Assembly (NCBI GenBank): GCA_903772945.1
Contig: CAICTM010000667.1
Coordinates: 1 to 53,742 of the forward strand
Length of the DNA: 53,742 nucleotides
Origin: Seminavis robusta
Taxonomy: Eukaryota; Bacillariophyta; Bacillariophyceae; Naviculales; Naviculaceae
Direction of reading: 5' to 3'
This document shows, one piece after another, positions 40,591 to 52,684 of the stretch. The translations under genes were made by a program, and so were the position numbers. The stretch's first letter is position 1, and every line of letters starts with the position of its first letter. The notes beneath the pieces are model-generated. The model was not told where the DNA came from. It searched no databases and saw only the letters and a program-made list of their open reading frames with translations.

Positions 40591-40920
40591 GGCAAGTGTG
40601 CTTGCCCTGGCTATTGGGCCGACTGATCGCTTCTTTTGTTCAAAGTATGACAAACAGTAGTATCTAGCAGTAGTAGAATCTTCAATCCCTTACCATAGTT
40701 CAAATCTGCAACTTGCAGCAGAAATACGAAGACAAGAAACTCATTTTACCAACAAATTAATGGTCATCATTCTACTAAACCAACCTTTCCTGGGAGCTGA
40801 CGAACAGAGCCAATGTACTGGCGACCTAGCTAGTAGCCCAACACCCACCTGGGCCCTGGGCCCGATTTCACCATACCAGTTGGTACCGCTTGCACCTGTA
40901 TTCGTACCACTGCCGTTGCC
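40591..40920. other. intergenic region
   Basis: 330 bp without a supported gene. A CTAGCTAG palindrome lies at about 40828. Confidence 0.45.
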
Positions 40921-41310
40921 TCAGAAAAAGAAATTATCCGAAAACCATACTTCGGTACTGGGCATTTTGCCAAATGCATAGTACTCAAAAGTTCTCTTGG
41001 AAAGAAAAAAGATATTCGCAAGCAAATCCAACCCAAAGATCACAACAAAGGGAGCTGCGATCAGATTTCCTGGATTCTCCTTGATAGAATCCATTAAGGA
41101 CGGTTTTTCTTCGTCAACACTAGTCGCACTTTTCTTTTTGGAAGAGAGACCCGTCAGGGTCAGCGGTGAGCGTTCCTTCTGCTCTTGAGCACTGAATGGG
41201 ATCAGAGTCGCGGGTGTTCGTGATAGACATGGTAATGGCTGGAAAGCTCCCGTCAAAGAGAGAAAAGCAAGAAGGACCCAAAGTGTATGCTTCATCATTG
41301 GAGAAACCAT
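40921..41310 (-). CDS. small plastid-addressed membrane protein, function unknown
   Basis: 129 aa from ATG 41310; 41298 and 41295 are nearby alternatives. The N-terminus MMKHTLWVLLAFLSLTG/AFQPLP is a signal peptide followed by Ala-Phe, the diatom plastid pre-sequence signature, then a Ser/Thr/Lys transit-like stretch. The mature part has one hydrophobic helix (NLIAAPFVVIFGLDLLANIF) and a short aromatic tail ending in DNFFF. The frame continues upstream to 41436, but that would bury the signal. The likely place is a plastid membrane. No family was recognised. Confidence 0.65.
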   Translation of the reverse strand: MVSPMMKHTLWVLLAFLSLTGAFQPLPCLSRTPATLIPFSAQEQKERSPLTLTGLSSKKKSATSVDEEKPSLMDSIKENPGNLIAAPFVVIFGLDLLANIFFLSKRTFEYYAFGKMPSTEVWFSDNFFF

Positions 41311-42577
41311 CGTTTGTTGTGGTGGCTTGGACGGTGTTTGCCGAGGACTGAGTTGGAAATCTGCATTTCCCTTTGGGGCAGCAGCCAAACCAAGAAACGT
41401 GACGCACGTCGTTCGCGGGCTATTTGGTACGGTCATACGATTTTAGCAAAAGAGTGACTGGATTAGACTACCCATAATAAGCTGTGCTAGAAACAGACCC
41501 CGTAGTGGACTTTTTCAAAAGTGGTACAATTACGGAGGTAAGTCACTCGGAAGGAAGGGAATAAATAAATAAGACTTACTACACGTACCTCAGTACCTGG
41601 TACTAGTACCGGTATCTACAGTGTCGTACCGCCATTCACAACCCACACGGGCTTTCAAACACGATACCAAGTTGATGACGTCACTCACGAATATCCATGA
41701 CTTGAACCGTAAAATAGCAATCAACGATGGTCGAGTGGTCTCAGCTCGCTTTGGACGAATCAGGCATCGAATCGAATCCGTGATGATCAATGGTCATTGG
41801 CGCTACCGGTACCGGTACCGGCACATGCGAAGCAAGATCGGCCAAGAGGAAAAATAGATGGGAGGCTTTCTCCATCTTTTCCAAATTGCATGCTTCAGAG
41901 GACTTAGTTCGTCTACTAGCTAGGGAATGCAGCTTGGTGAATTTTTAAAGTCTACCCAACAGGAATTGTGGTCTTCGAGAATGAGGTCCGCAAGTACAGC
42001 TCCTCTCTGGAGCTTCTTGCTAACAAAATTAATTGTTCGCATGTAAATAACCAAAGATGTCGATCGATGCCACTGTCATCACACTTTTTGTTGATGCACC
42101 ATACCTAACTACGTTCTATTCGATTCCCTTGTCTACATGGTAATCACCAAACTTGTACTATTAATAGTAGCTATCGGGAGCCAGTGATCAGCCTCTGATC
42201 CCTTTATTGGCTCCACGAAACACACCCCTTTGCCCAGACTACCGCACGTACGAGTATTGGTATGGTACTGTTCCACATCCAAGCAAGACACGCCGGTCGT
42301 ACCACGAATGGCGCATGCCATTCCTACTACGAAAAGGCACTATTACTGTTTGACAGCTCCAACGGTTTAAAGGTGCTCTTCCACGATCTTTTGGCAGCAC
42401 AAAATCAAATCTGCACAGCAGCTTGGATGCTTCCATTCTTGTTGCGACTTTAGTAGAAAACTAGCTAGCAAAGTCGAGACTGAGCCACGAGACAATCGGT
42501 GTTGAGTCAATTGTACTACTAGCTAGCTACGGTAGTGGGCAGCTCATAGTTCCTTTTAGTAGACGAGATATCATATC
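41311..42577. other. divergent intergenic region, 1.27 kb
   Basis: Upstream regions of two divergent genes. Contains (TACCGG)x3 at 41804-41821 and CTAGCTAG palindromes at about 41916, 42466 and 42520. Open frames here show no protein character. Confidence 0.4.
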
Positions 42578-43088
42578 ATGCCTCCACTTGGTACGGGTAC
42601 AGAACCGGGCAACCATCAACCAATTGCCAATGCCTACTCGTCAAGTGGGAGGCAGCTTTCTTTTCCCACCATGCTCCTGATGCTGATTGGCGCTTTCATT
42701 CTCCGGAATGTCCTATTTCATGTACGTCCTCTTAGTTTACACAACTGGCTACGGTAACCCGTGTTCTTTGTTGCAATTGGATTGTCATTCTTATTGTGCT
42801 ACTACTTACATGTACTTCAATTTCATATCGTAGGACTATCGAGCAGACGAAATGGCAGCCCTAAAGGCCAGTGGTCAATCGGAGGAACAAATTGACTCCT
42901 ATGTACCGAGAACATCTTCGGAACGGCGAAAGAAGCAAATGGATGATGCCAAGTCCTTTGAAACCATGAAAGAAGATATGGTGTTTCTAAAAGAGGAGGT
43001 CAAATACCTCAGAAAAATCATGGCAGACAACAAACTAAAGGGATTGGAAGAAAAACCGGCAGGTAAAGTAGTGGAAGATACCAAGTGA
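42578..43088 (+). CDS. small single-helix membrane protein with coiled coil
   Basis: Two exons, 42578-42721 and 42834-43088, give 132 aa. The intron is 112 bp with GTACGT...CGTAG borders and phase 0. A polar N-terminus is followed by a TM helix at about 31-47 (TMLLMLIGAFILRNVLF) and a charged helical tail. The tail contains ASGQSEEQIDSYVPRTSSER and a coiled coil (KEDMVFLKEEVKYLRKIM). It is possibly an endoplasmic-reticulum or mitochondrial membrane protein; no family was recognised. It converges with the epimerase gene over a 216-bp gap. Confidence 0.65.
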
Positions 43089-43200
43089 TTTTAATAAAAC
43101 TTCTTCCCTGTCACAATCTACCATCCGGTAGCTACTAGCCTGCACTGAAATGACATCACGATTCCGTTCGTAGCTCCGCTGTCAAACTAAACTAAACTCA

Positions 43201-44821
<1,621 letters not shown>

Positions 44822-45173
44822 GGGTAGATAGGAGAGACTCTACTACTGTACTACTAGCCACTGTTGTTGGCCTGAATCGTAACAAGACTTTGCTCGATGG
44901 AACGGGATGATTGCTTGGATGATGATCATCAAATCGATCTCAGAGCAAGCAATCTCAGCATGGAGGCAAGTGGTGTCAGGTTGTCACCTTCGTGCGTACG
45001 TGTTGATTGGTACCGGTATTACAGCTCCGCTGTGTTTTTAAAAAAAGATACGCTCTACCTCCACTAGGGGCCGAGGTTTACCGTACGGAACATTGGATCT
45101 TTCGATCTTTAGCCCTCCCCAAGCGGAACATCTTGTTGTACTGTACTTGTAGTAGCATTCATCGAACACGACA
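44822..45173. promoter_or_regulatory. divergent upstream region
   Basis: 352 bp between the epimerase and hydrolase start codons. No named element was recognised. Confidence 0.35.
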
Positions 45174-46667
45174 ATGAGATTGACTGCTCCCTGTTTTACC
45201 ATCCTTGTGATTGCTTTGCTGTGTGGGCCTTGTGCATGTGATACCCGCTCCGAAAAGGACGATGCCACCAATTGGTTCCATTCTGTCACCACAGATCCAC
45301 TATTTTGGTTCAAGGCACAATTATCATGGCCAAAGCCTTCCAAGGATGTGTTCAAGTACCTTGATGGTGTACGGTCTGTCACGTCTTTACTAGAGGGCGG
45401 GAGTCATAACACTACCACCACACCGTTTGGATACACTAACATCCCACTCAAGATTCCAATGGCCAGTGATTCCCACTTTCCGATTGCCTCCAATTCCAAG
45501 CTTTACACAACAGTTGCCATCTATCAGCTCCATGAACAAGGAAAGCTAGATGTAGAAGTGGACATTGCCAGCATGTTGGACAAGCAAGATTTTGAAAACT
45601 TTGGCCTGGGATCTTCTACTAGGCCTGGATTGGGCCGTCATCATTTGTGTCCTCGCCTGGTAAACTCATTAACACCTTGGAAGTGCGAGAAGATCACGCT
45701 CCGTAATCTCTTGAGCATGTCGAGTGGAATCTATCCACCCCTGAATTGTGATGCTCCAGATAACAGTCACAGCCACAAGCTGTGTAACCCAGATCCATAT
45801 TTTGTCAATCGAGGTTCCATTGGCAAGACTGTGGGCACATTTATTATGCAACCTCTCATGTTTCGCCCTGGAACTTCCTACCACTACTCCAACCCCAACT
45901 TTATATTGGCTGCCTACTTTGTGGAAAAGTACAGTGGCATGACCTTTCGGGAATACCTGCACAAGAACATTTTTGGTCCGATGGGTCTGCAACATACATA
46001 CTATGACTATTTCAATGGTGCGCTCGGTTTGGACCCCAAGCGCGTTGGTCAGTACACGCGCTACTATGACAATCACACCCATGAGCTGCTCTCTGTTGGG
46101 GCCGATGTGCTGCAGTTGGATCTAGGTGTTGCTTCTGGCACGGGTGGTATCATTTCAACGGTCCAGGATCATGCCACTTTCTGGTACACACTTTTCAACA
46201 AAACAACCATGGGAGCACCACTTTTGTCAAAGGATTCGTTGCAAGCCATATTGACTCCCTGGACGTTTCTTGGTGAAAGACAGATGCAATGGCCCAATGG
46301 AACAAAATTTCCTGTTTGGGACTATTACACACAAGGGACGTTTGTCGTCTGTGATGATGCCAAGAATTGTGGTCCAGATCATCTTCGATGGATCATGTAC
46401 ACAGGTGGCACTGAGACTGTATTAACTGCAAATCTACTGGACTACCGGACAATGAAGATGGTCCAGGTATGGACCAGTACTCAGGTGGCCATGACCAATA
46501 GGAGTACCTGGAAGTCAATCTTTGATCGGCAAATTGGTGTCCCAAGACAGGTTGTGTTCAGTTTGATGGATCTTGCCTATAACAATCCAATGCAGCTTGC
46601 ACTTGCAGAAATGGGTCGAGACTATGGGCAAGAGGTTCAGGATGTTCTGTTCAGACTCAAAGGTTAG
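45174..46667 (+). CDS. secreted serine hydrolase, class C beta-lactamase/penicillin-binding fold
   Basis: 497-aa single-exon protein with a signal peptide (1-22, hydrophobic TILVIALLCGPC). The active-site SxxK is Ser106-Asn-Ser-Lys109 in FPIASNSKLYT. It is followed by LHEQGKLDVEVDI, the usual helix. The second motif YxN is Tyr238-Ser-Asn240 (YHYSNPNF). A third-motif candidate is the MYTGGTET stretch near 420. Cys pairs and NxT sites fit an exported glycoprotein. Eukaryotic members are esterases, peptidases or LACTB-like proteins; antibiotic hydrolysis is not implied. A coding Cys-rich insert (about 155-205) is unusual. Confidence 0.85.
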   Translation: MRLTAPCFTILVIALLCGPCACDTRSEKDDATNWFHSVTTDPLFWFKAQLSWPKPSKDVFKYLDGVRSVTSLLEGGSHNTTTTPFGYTNIPLKIPMASDSHFPIASNSKLYTTVAIYQLHEQGKLDVEVDIASMLDKQDFENFGLGSSTRPGLGRHHLCPRLVNSLTPWKCEKITLRNLLSMSSGIYPPLNCDAPDNSHSHKLCNPDPYFVNRGSIGKTVGTFIMQPLMFRPGTSYHYSNPNFILAAYFVEKYSGMTFREYLHKNIFGPMGLQHTYYDYFNGALGLDPKRVGQYTRYYDNHTHELLSVGADVLQLDLGVASGTGGIISTVQDHATFWYTLFNKTTMGAPLLSKDSLQAILTPWTFLGERQMQWPNGTKFPVWDYYTQGTFVVCDDAKNCGPDHLRWIMYTGGTETVLTANLLDYRTMKMVQVWTSTQVAMTNRSTWKSIFDRQIGVPRQVVFSLMDLAYNNPMQLALAEMGRDYGQEVQDVLFRLKG

Positions 46668-47067
46668 AATGGGGAGAGTCGTGGTAAAGAGACTTAGTAC
46701 TACTAATTTTATCAGCACAAAAATTCCTGGCATTTCATTATTCGTGATCCTACCAATATTTCAGTAGCTAAGAGTTATCTAGATGGCTGGCTAGACCGAC
46801 AGGCGATCGATCCAACTTTAAAGCATGGTAGCCTTCACTTCACGCATGAAGAAGAACGTTTTCGGCAGCTTGCTTCCTGAGAGCTCCACTTGTCCCCTTG
46901 CGGTGATGGCATGCTTTTGGTGGCCACGCGGACGGACGAGCCAGGTTACACGAGTTCCCTTAACTGTTTCGATCCTTGAGCAGCTTTTAGTTAGTAGTTA
47001 GCTTCATCTCTGCAGGTGTTAGCTATACAATTTCCGAAGCACTGCAATGGAGATATAGCACGAAAGG
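46668..47067. other. convergent intergenic region
   Basis: 400 bp with the 3' ends of two convergent genes. No gene is seen. Confidence 0.45.
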
Positions 47068-48973
47068 TCAGATTATGATCACACCACACCACAGACGACC
47101 ACAGTTGCACTGCATTTTGGTTGAACTGACCTCGTCATCGTAGTGGCAATAATGACCTTGACCCCAAGGGGCCGCCGGTACGGGGAAACAACCTGTGCAC
47201 GAGGAGCAAAGGGACAACCGTTGGATTATCGCATACAGTAGGGGATGCCCCTCAAACCACAAGGCTTGTGACATGGTAGTTGGACGCACCTCGGTCCATG
47301 ATCGCCAGTATTTTGTCCTCATATTGACCCCTGTCGTGCAATGCAGAACTTTGAGGGTCCCTCGTCTGATCGGCATTGAAACCAGGGTACCCAATAGGCC
47401 AATTGGTGTCGTCTAAAAGAAAAACTTGGCCGAAATTGGAGGATCCAGAAAGAGTCCCATACGGAACACTGTCGTAGTTATTCGCATCCGTATTGATGAA
47501 CCGGTAATGCTGCTCTGCGTTCAGGTCTGTGCAAGGAGCGTCGTCTGTTACCATGAAAGGGCGAGGGCTGCCGAAAGTAATTGTCGTTGGCCTGTAGTGG
47601 CGTAAGTCTATGGCGGCAGCAATTGCTAGACAAATCGAAAGAAAGCATGAAAGATAGATTGTTAGAAAACTGATCCACAGCCAATAAAGTCGCGTCGTGC
47701 TGTGTCTACCAACCTGCAGCTGTGTGCACGAACGGAGGAAGAAGCAACATGTCAGACTCGAAGGTGTCAAGAGGTAAGGTCTCCCCAACTTAGAATTGAT
47801 CCATTTTTCTTACCTCCGCCCTGCGAATGCCCGGAAAGTACAAGTGGGCAAAGACCATCATCGCATGATTGGACGCACTCATCGATTTTGCATCGCAAAT
47901 CATCTCTGTACGACCATACATTTCACACAAGCATTAGTTGTGCAACACTGTTAAGACTGAGTGTGTTTGACAAATACTAACCTGTATGAAGTGTTGTAGG
48001 CGTCTGTATAGCCATTTCTAACCATGCAATCGCCAATGAGGCTGCTGCTGAGGATTAGGTTTTGTATCCCATCAAGAGGATTCAGTCCATTGGTGCCCAT
48101 AAAGCAAGCATAGCAAACAGCTTCATCCTTGGGTTTCGCCACCAGAGCTTGGTCATTGAGGTCACACCAACCATTAAATAGCTCGTAGTTGTCTTTTTGC
48201 TCTTTACGAACTTTAGACATAAGACCCGCTTCTGATCTTGTCACCAACATGTTCAACTTGATAGCATATGATACTTTACTCATTTCTGCCTCTGTAAGGT
48301 TGAAAACGGTGTTGCTTGGATACGCGGGGCAGTCCTGGAGTTGCCTGCGGTGTGCACTTGTGGATTGGCCATTGATAGACTGCACTGGCCTCGGCATGAT
48401 TTGTGATCGCGAAAACCGTTGGCAAGAGATCGTGTAAGGAAGGAGATTGGCTGCATCAGACATGCTTTCTGTTGGGCTCTTCACAATTTCAAGAGCCTCC
48501 GATTTCCGTCCATCGATTGACTTGACCGTCGCGAAGACTGCCGCGAAGTATTCCGTTGCTCGATTCGGACACGCAAATCCCATGTCATTGAGCAGCGACG
48601 TCTGGATCGATATCTTCCTCTCTCTTACTCTTTTGTGAGTATACGTGAATTCGTCGAAATTTGCCGTCGCCCACGCATCTTCCACATCATACGGTAAGTC
48701 GGTTTCGTTGCTACCCAACCAAACGAATACATCATTTAGTTCCCATCCAGCTGATCCAATGTGGATGTCCACAGTCAAGGTTTTAGGATCTTGCCACGGA
48801 AGACGCAAACAGAGAAGGCCTTTTGCACCTGAGACCTTATCCTTTGTCTGCACAGGGTAGCATTGCGACTGGCCACCATTGATTCTGGGCCAAAGTTCCG
48901 AGCCAAGGACGACTCCTGAATGTACCAACAGTACAAACATCAAACGATGCCAGAGTCGAAGGTTGTTCGTCAT
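47068..48973 (-). CDS. secreted class 3 lipase with a 6-nt microexon
   Basis: Exons on the minus strand: 48973-47982, 47905-47814, 47717-47712 (6 nt, CTGCAG), 47625-47290 and 47192-47068. They give 516 aa. The signal peptide spans about 1-25 (MFVLLVHSGVVLG). An N-terminal domain of about 300 residues is unrecognised. The lipase core begins near 330. Nucleophile Ser358 is in LSGHSQGG, followed (with the microexon) by AAAIAAAIDL, then TITFGSPRPF. The aspartate is likely in INTDANNYDSVPYG, and a His lies in the last exon (GQGHYCHYDD). Introns are 76, 96, 86 and 97 bp. Without the microexon the helix after the nucleophile is two residues short and the intron would be 188 bp. The product should be an extracellular or vacuolar triacylglycerol or phospholipid hydrolase. 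Confidence 0.8.
47712..47717 (-). other. predicted 6-nt microexon (CTGCAG)
   Basis: Flanked upstream by ..GTGCACACAG (acceptor) and downstream by GTTGGT (donor). It adds Ala-Ala after GHSQGG with phase kept, matching the usual 16-residue GHSLGGAxAxxxAxxL spacing of class 3 lipases. Confidence 0.6.
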
Positions 48974-49258
48974 CTTGTCCAAAGAGCTGTTTCGCTTTGA
49001 TTTCTTTGTGGCAGCGTGCATTCTAATCGAGAATGCCCTGAGTTTTTGCATTTCAGCTACGACCTTTTTGCTAAAACTTCCAAACGAGCTTGACAAGATA
49101 GAACATCGTCGAGAAACCAAGAACGGAGCAAAAGAAGTCCCGCAAAAACAAAATTCTTAACCTTAAGGTAAACCCGCGGGAGTGACCTCCGACAGCCGAT
49201 AGGCAGCGCACAGCTGCCAACAGCGCAGTAGCGAACGCTATAGCTTCAACCTAGCTAG
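48974..49258 (-). promoter_or_regulatory. lipase upstream region bordering transposon copy B
   Basis: 285 bp between the lipase start and the end of the truncated transposon. CTAGCTAG at 49251-49258 abuts the element end and could be its target-site duplication, but the other end is lost. Confidence 0.4.
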
Positions 49259-49529
49259 GGTCTTGGCGAGTGTAGGTTATCAACAGATAGTACAGTCGTT
49301 TCTATAGACAATAATTACTGTGGAGCATTGTACTGTAGTTTGCGATACTTAGCAAATTCAAATATTGACACCTAACTCCCTTGTGTCAGTTGGGGTCTTG
49401 TGGAAGCATCGGAGACTTATTCGTGGAGGTGCACCGTACCTCCATTGAACGTCCTCACAATTTGATCTCCGTACCAAGTCGAGTCATTGGATCTGTTACA
49501 GTCAACTACAGCTAAGCTGGAATACCATC

Positions 49530-50126
49530 ATGCTACAAACTGCTAGTTCTGAGTTTAAACACTGGCTAGATGTTAACAGTCACTACCCATTCAATGAGAT
49601 TCGGAAGACCAGGCAGAGCTATGAACTCAAGTATGTTTTGTTGGTAGATGAAACTGACAGGGCAAACAGGTACAGCCAGTACTTTGTTCTAAAGGTAAAG
49701 TACCTTCCCAGTGTCATGGTTGAGCAACTCATAATGGAAGAAAAAGCTGTGCCCATGACACCTGATATGGCCTGGATTCTTGAGACCATGACTGGATGGG
49801 GAGTGAGGCAGAGCTCTGAGTGGTACAGTGATGTCCTTGCTCTGCTTGCTTTGACAGTGGCAGAAGGAGATCCTATGACAAAGAAAGAGTTGTGCATGAT
49901 GATAGTGAGGCCACTTATGAGGGATGCACTGTACAATCAATTTGGTGTCATGGAGTGGGAAGCAAAGCAGTTGTTACTTACAGAGTGGCTTCATTGGTTT
50001 GACACAGAATGCTGGAGCAAGCACAAACACAGCTTGTCAGGAATGGTGACCAGTAGCCAGCAGTACATTGCCCACAGGGCAGCTTTCACTGCCCATCATG
50101 GAGGATACTCTTACCCAATGCCTTGA
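49530..50126 (+). CDS. second transposon gene, conserved protein of unknown function (copy B)
   Basis: 198 aa, the same length as copy A (15726-16322) and about 86% identical by eye, with all substitutions in frame. The most conserved part is the block from FNEIRKTRQSYELKYVLLVD to PSVMVEQLIMEEKAVPMTPD. It is still open although the host element lost its transposase, so decay is recent, or the protein may act in trans or have been retained. Compared with copy A, a short upstream frame (CQLGSC..DLF.EV.RTS, from about 49384) is shared and may be a first exon. Confidence 0.7.
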   Translation: MLQTASSEFKHWLDVNSHYPFNEIRKTRQSYELKYVLLVDETDRANRYSQYFVLKVKYLPSVMVEQLIMEEKAVPMTPDMAWILETMTGWGVRQSSEWYSDVLALLALTVAEGDPMTKKELCMMIVRPLMRDALYNQFGVMEWEAKQLLLTEWLHWFDTECWSKHKHSLSGMVTSSQQYIAHRAAFTAHHGGYSYPMP

Positions 50127-50153
50127 ACATGAATCAGTTCTGAAAAGGAAAAA

Positions 50154-50495
50154 TCAACTGTGAGAATTGTTGCTGTTTGTTATCTCAGTAGTGTTCGCAG
50201 TAACAATAAGTTTCAACTTACAAGAAATAGTGTCAAACCAAGTAGCAACTTCAGCAGATCTGTCAGCATGGATAGGATGGGTGCAGTGCTGTCCCATAGG
50301 ACAGGAGACATGAAACTCCCCCCTCTGCTTGCATCTTCCACAATAGTTCCTTGTGCAGGTGGCAGCAACTCCTTCAACCTCTCTAACATGATCCCTCTTA
50401 AGGAAGCCACATCTGCTGCAGAACATTCTGCTTTTGAATCGCTTTCTTGTTGGTCTGGCTGGTGCTGTTGGTGGTGGAATAGTGATGCACTACGC
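50154..50495 (-). pseudogene. 3' remnant of transposase gene (copy B)
   Basis: Encodes the Pro-rich linker and the C-terminal Cys/His cluster (RKRFKSRMFCSRCGFLKRDH, then NYCGRC, then CPMGQHCTHPIH) as in copy A 15390-15610. The same GTAAGT donor and pyrimidine-rich CAG acceptor follow, and splicing would again create TAA at the junction. The upstream 80% of the gene is missing. Confidence 0.8.
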
Positions 50496-51539
50496 TAAAA
50501 GCTAGTGTAAAGATCTTTCGAGTGTTTTGAGTTTGAGAGAATGAAAGTTATGAGAGGATTAGAAAGCTATGAAAACTAATCAACGAGAGAGATCTACAAC
50601 CAAAGGATCGTAGATCTGAACTGTGCTGAGGTTATAGCCAAACCAAACGTTTAACCATTACGAAGTCATTGACATTTGTTGTCATGGAATTCCACGTCAT
50701 GGGTGAGAGATGGGTACGAACACGACTTCGATCGTTTCTCAGATCCTATCGGAGCAACCATTTGGTTCTGCGAACGCATGGAATCTCCCGAAGACTTTGA
50801 CAAGGACGGTGATGCAGAAGCTCTACGAAGAAGACACCAGCTAAGAAGTACAGTCTACTCGCAACAGGCCAATCTTTCTCAAACGAGAATGGTGTGACTA
50901 CCACGAGTCAAGAACTCACAACACTGCTGATGGCATGACTTTGAAGAAGCTCAGGGCCAAGTCTCAGTCCTCGTCTGACACCAATAGCAAGCCAGCGTAC
51001 ACAAAGAACAAGACTTGGAAAAGAAAGTCCGACGACGCCAAACCTACACCAGAAGGAAGATAACTCTTCTGTCCTCATGCCAGAAGGTTCTTTCCACACG
51101 CTTCGGTCAAGGTTAATCGCAGAAGGAAAGCAATGCAACCATGTCTGCATGCGCAGTCTGACAACTCGACAACGAGGCGACTCCTCTGTTGGGTCTCATC
51201 CTCGATGGACAAGAATGGCTGACTGTTGTACATACGGCGCATTTGTCCGATATCGATCTGTCAAGTCATTCTCGGAGGAGAAGATTTCGTGCCTGGATTA
51301 GGCCAGGATGATGATTCAACGGAACCATGTTCCGATTTCTCTACCTAAGTGATGAGATATCTCACTAAATAGAAAACAAGAATTGTTTGCAACTTACGAA
51401 GTCTACGGCAAATTTGATGATTGCCTAGAATCTTCTCAACTAGACTCTGATTTTCTATTTAGCATCGTTAAACTCGTACGTGGCCAACCAACTCGTTAAC
51501 GTCGCAAGAAAAGAGAACTCGAAACTATCGTTTATTTTA

Positions 51540-51760
51540 GATTTAACAGACGAGATAAAGGGAAACAAAAACCCATCACACTCCGTTGCTTACTTCATAC
51601 AGGAGCATCCGGAAACTTAATTACTCAAACTCAAGATAAGAGTTTACTCACGAAGAATAATGGGGGCGTACAAACATCACGGACTGCTTCTACGAAAGAA
51701 TTGAAACCCCGCCGAGTTGTAGCACGTCGTGCTTCCTCGATTCCACGTGATTAGAATTAT
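51540..51760 (+). pseudogene. retropepsin fragment of Ty3/gypsy element
   Basis: Reads ITLRCLLHTGASGNLI: the aspartic protease loop DTGAS with His in place of the catalytic Asp, so it is inactive as read. Confidence 0.5.
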
Positions 51761-52225
51761 TCGATGGGCTTTCACGTCACCAAAGAATTGGGTGGGCTGC
51801 AGATTGTGATCATAGTCATGACACGTCTCTGCACGATGCCTTAAGAATCAAGTTTGATTTCGCTACCATGTCAATGGAGTAGAACAGCATATTTTTCCCA
51901 GCGAAAGATAGCAGTACCAATAGAAAGGAAAACTTCTCCATTCCCTATCCTGCAGCTGTCATCGCGACCTGATAGCCGTTGTCGCGATAGAGACTTTGAA
52001 CTAATACTCGAACAAATAGACTTAAGCAAGATGTGCCAGAGTCGAAAAACGTTAAATAAGGAAGAGAAAGAACTGACTCATGCCTTCTCAACCATGTGCT
52101 CCGACCCAGTCGATGTTACTTTGGGAGAGTTGCGTATGGACGACTACGAGGTAGACCTTCGTCCCGACGATAAAACCTATTATACTAGGGCTCCCCCTAC
52201 TCCACAGGTCCATACAACTTCTTAA

Positions 52226-52684
52226 GATGGAGGTTGAATGTATCTGCGAGGCAAGAGTACTCAAAAAGGTGAACCGTTCCGAAAGGGCGGCACCAACTTT
52301 CAACATTCCAAAGAAAGACGGATCTGTAAGATTAATCTCTGATTTCCAGGAAACGGACAAAAGGATCAAGCGGAAGCCTAATACTATCCCAAAAATACAA
52401 GAAATGCTCTTGAACCTAAATAGATTCAAGTGCGCTACCAATCTAGACCTGAACACGGGACACTACACATCGAGCTGTCACCACAATCGAAGCAACACTA
52501 TACCCTTGCACTCCCGAAGGGAAAGCACGAGACCAGAGGTTGCCAAGGAGCCTATGTAATAGTATCCCGAAATATCTCTCAATCACGGAAGATGGAAACA
52601 CGCATGCAAGACTTAGAAAATGTCCGTGCATATATTGATGATCAACTAATCCTAACGGACGGCGATCTCGCAGATCGCGTTTAA
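52226..52684 (+). pseudogene. Ty3/gypsy reverse transcriptase fragments
   Basis: One frame has AAPTFNIPKKDGSVRLISDF, then IKRKPNTIPKIQEML and ATNLDLNTGHY, the typical fingers/palm start of Ty3/gypsy RT. A second frame from about 52570 has NVRAYIDDQLI, the YxDD catalytic region. A frameshift near 52480 and the stop at 52559 break the enzyme. Confidence 0.75.

Larger units (their letters stand above)
49259..50498 (-). mobile_element. truncated second copy of the two-gene transposon
   Basis: Starts with the terminal repeat GGTCTTGGCGAG and runs, relative to copy A in reverse, through the subterminal region, the second gene and the 3' part of the transposase. It stops matching near 50498 inside the transposase C-terminal region. 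The other end is absent, so it cannot move by itself. Confidence 0.8.
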
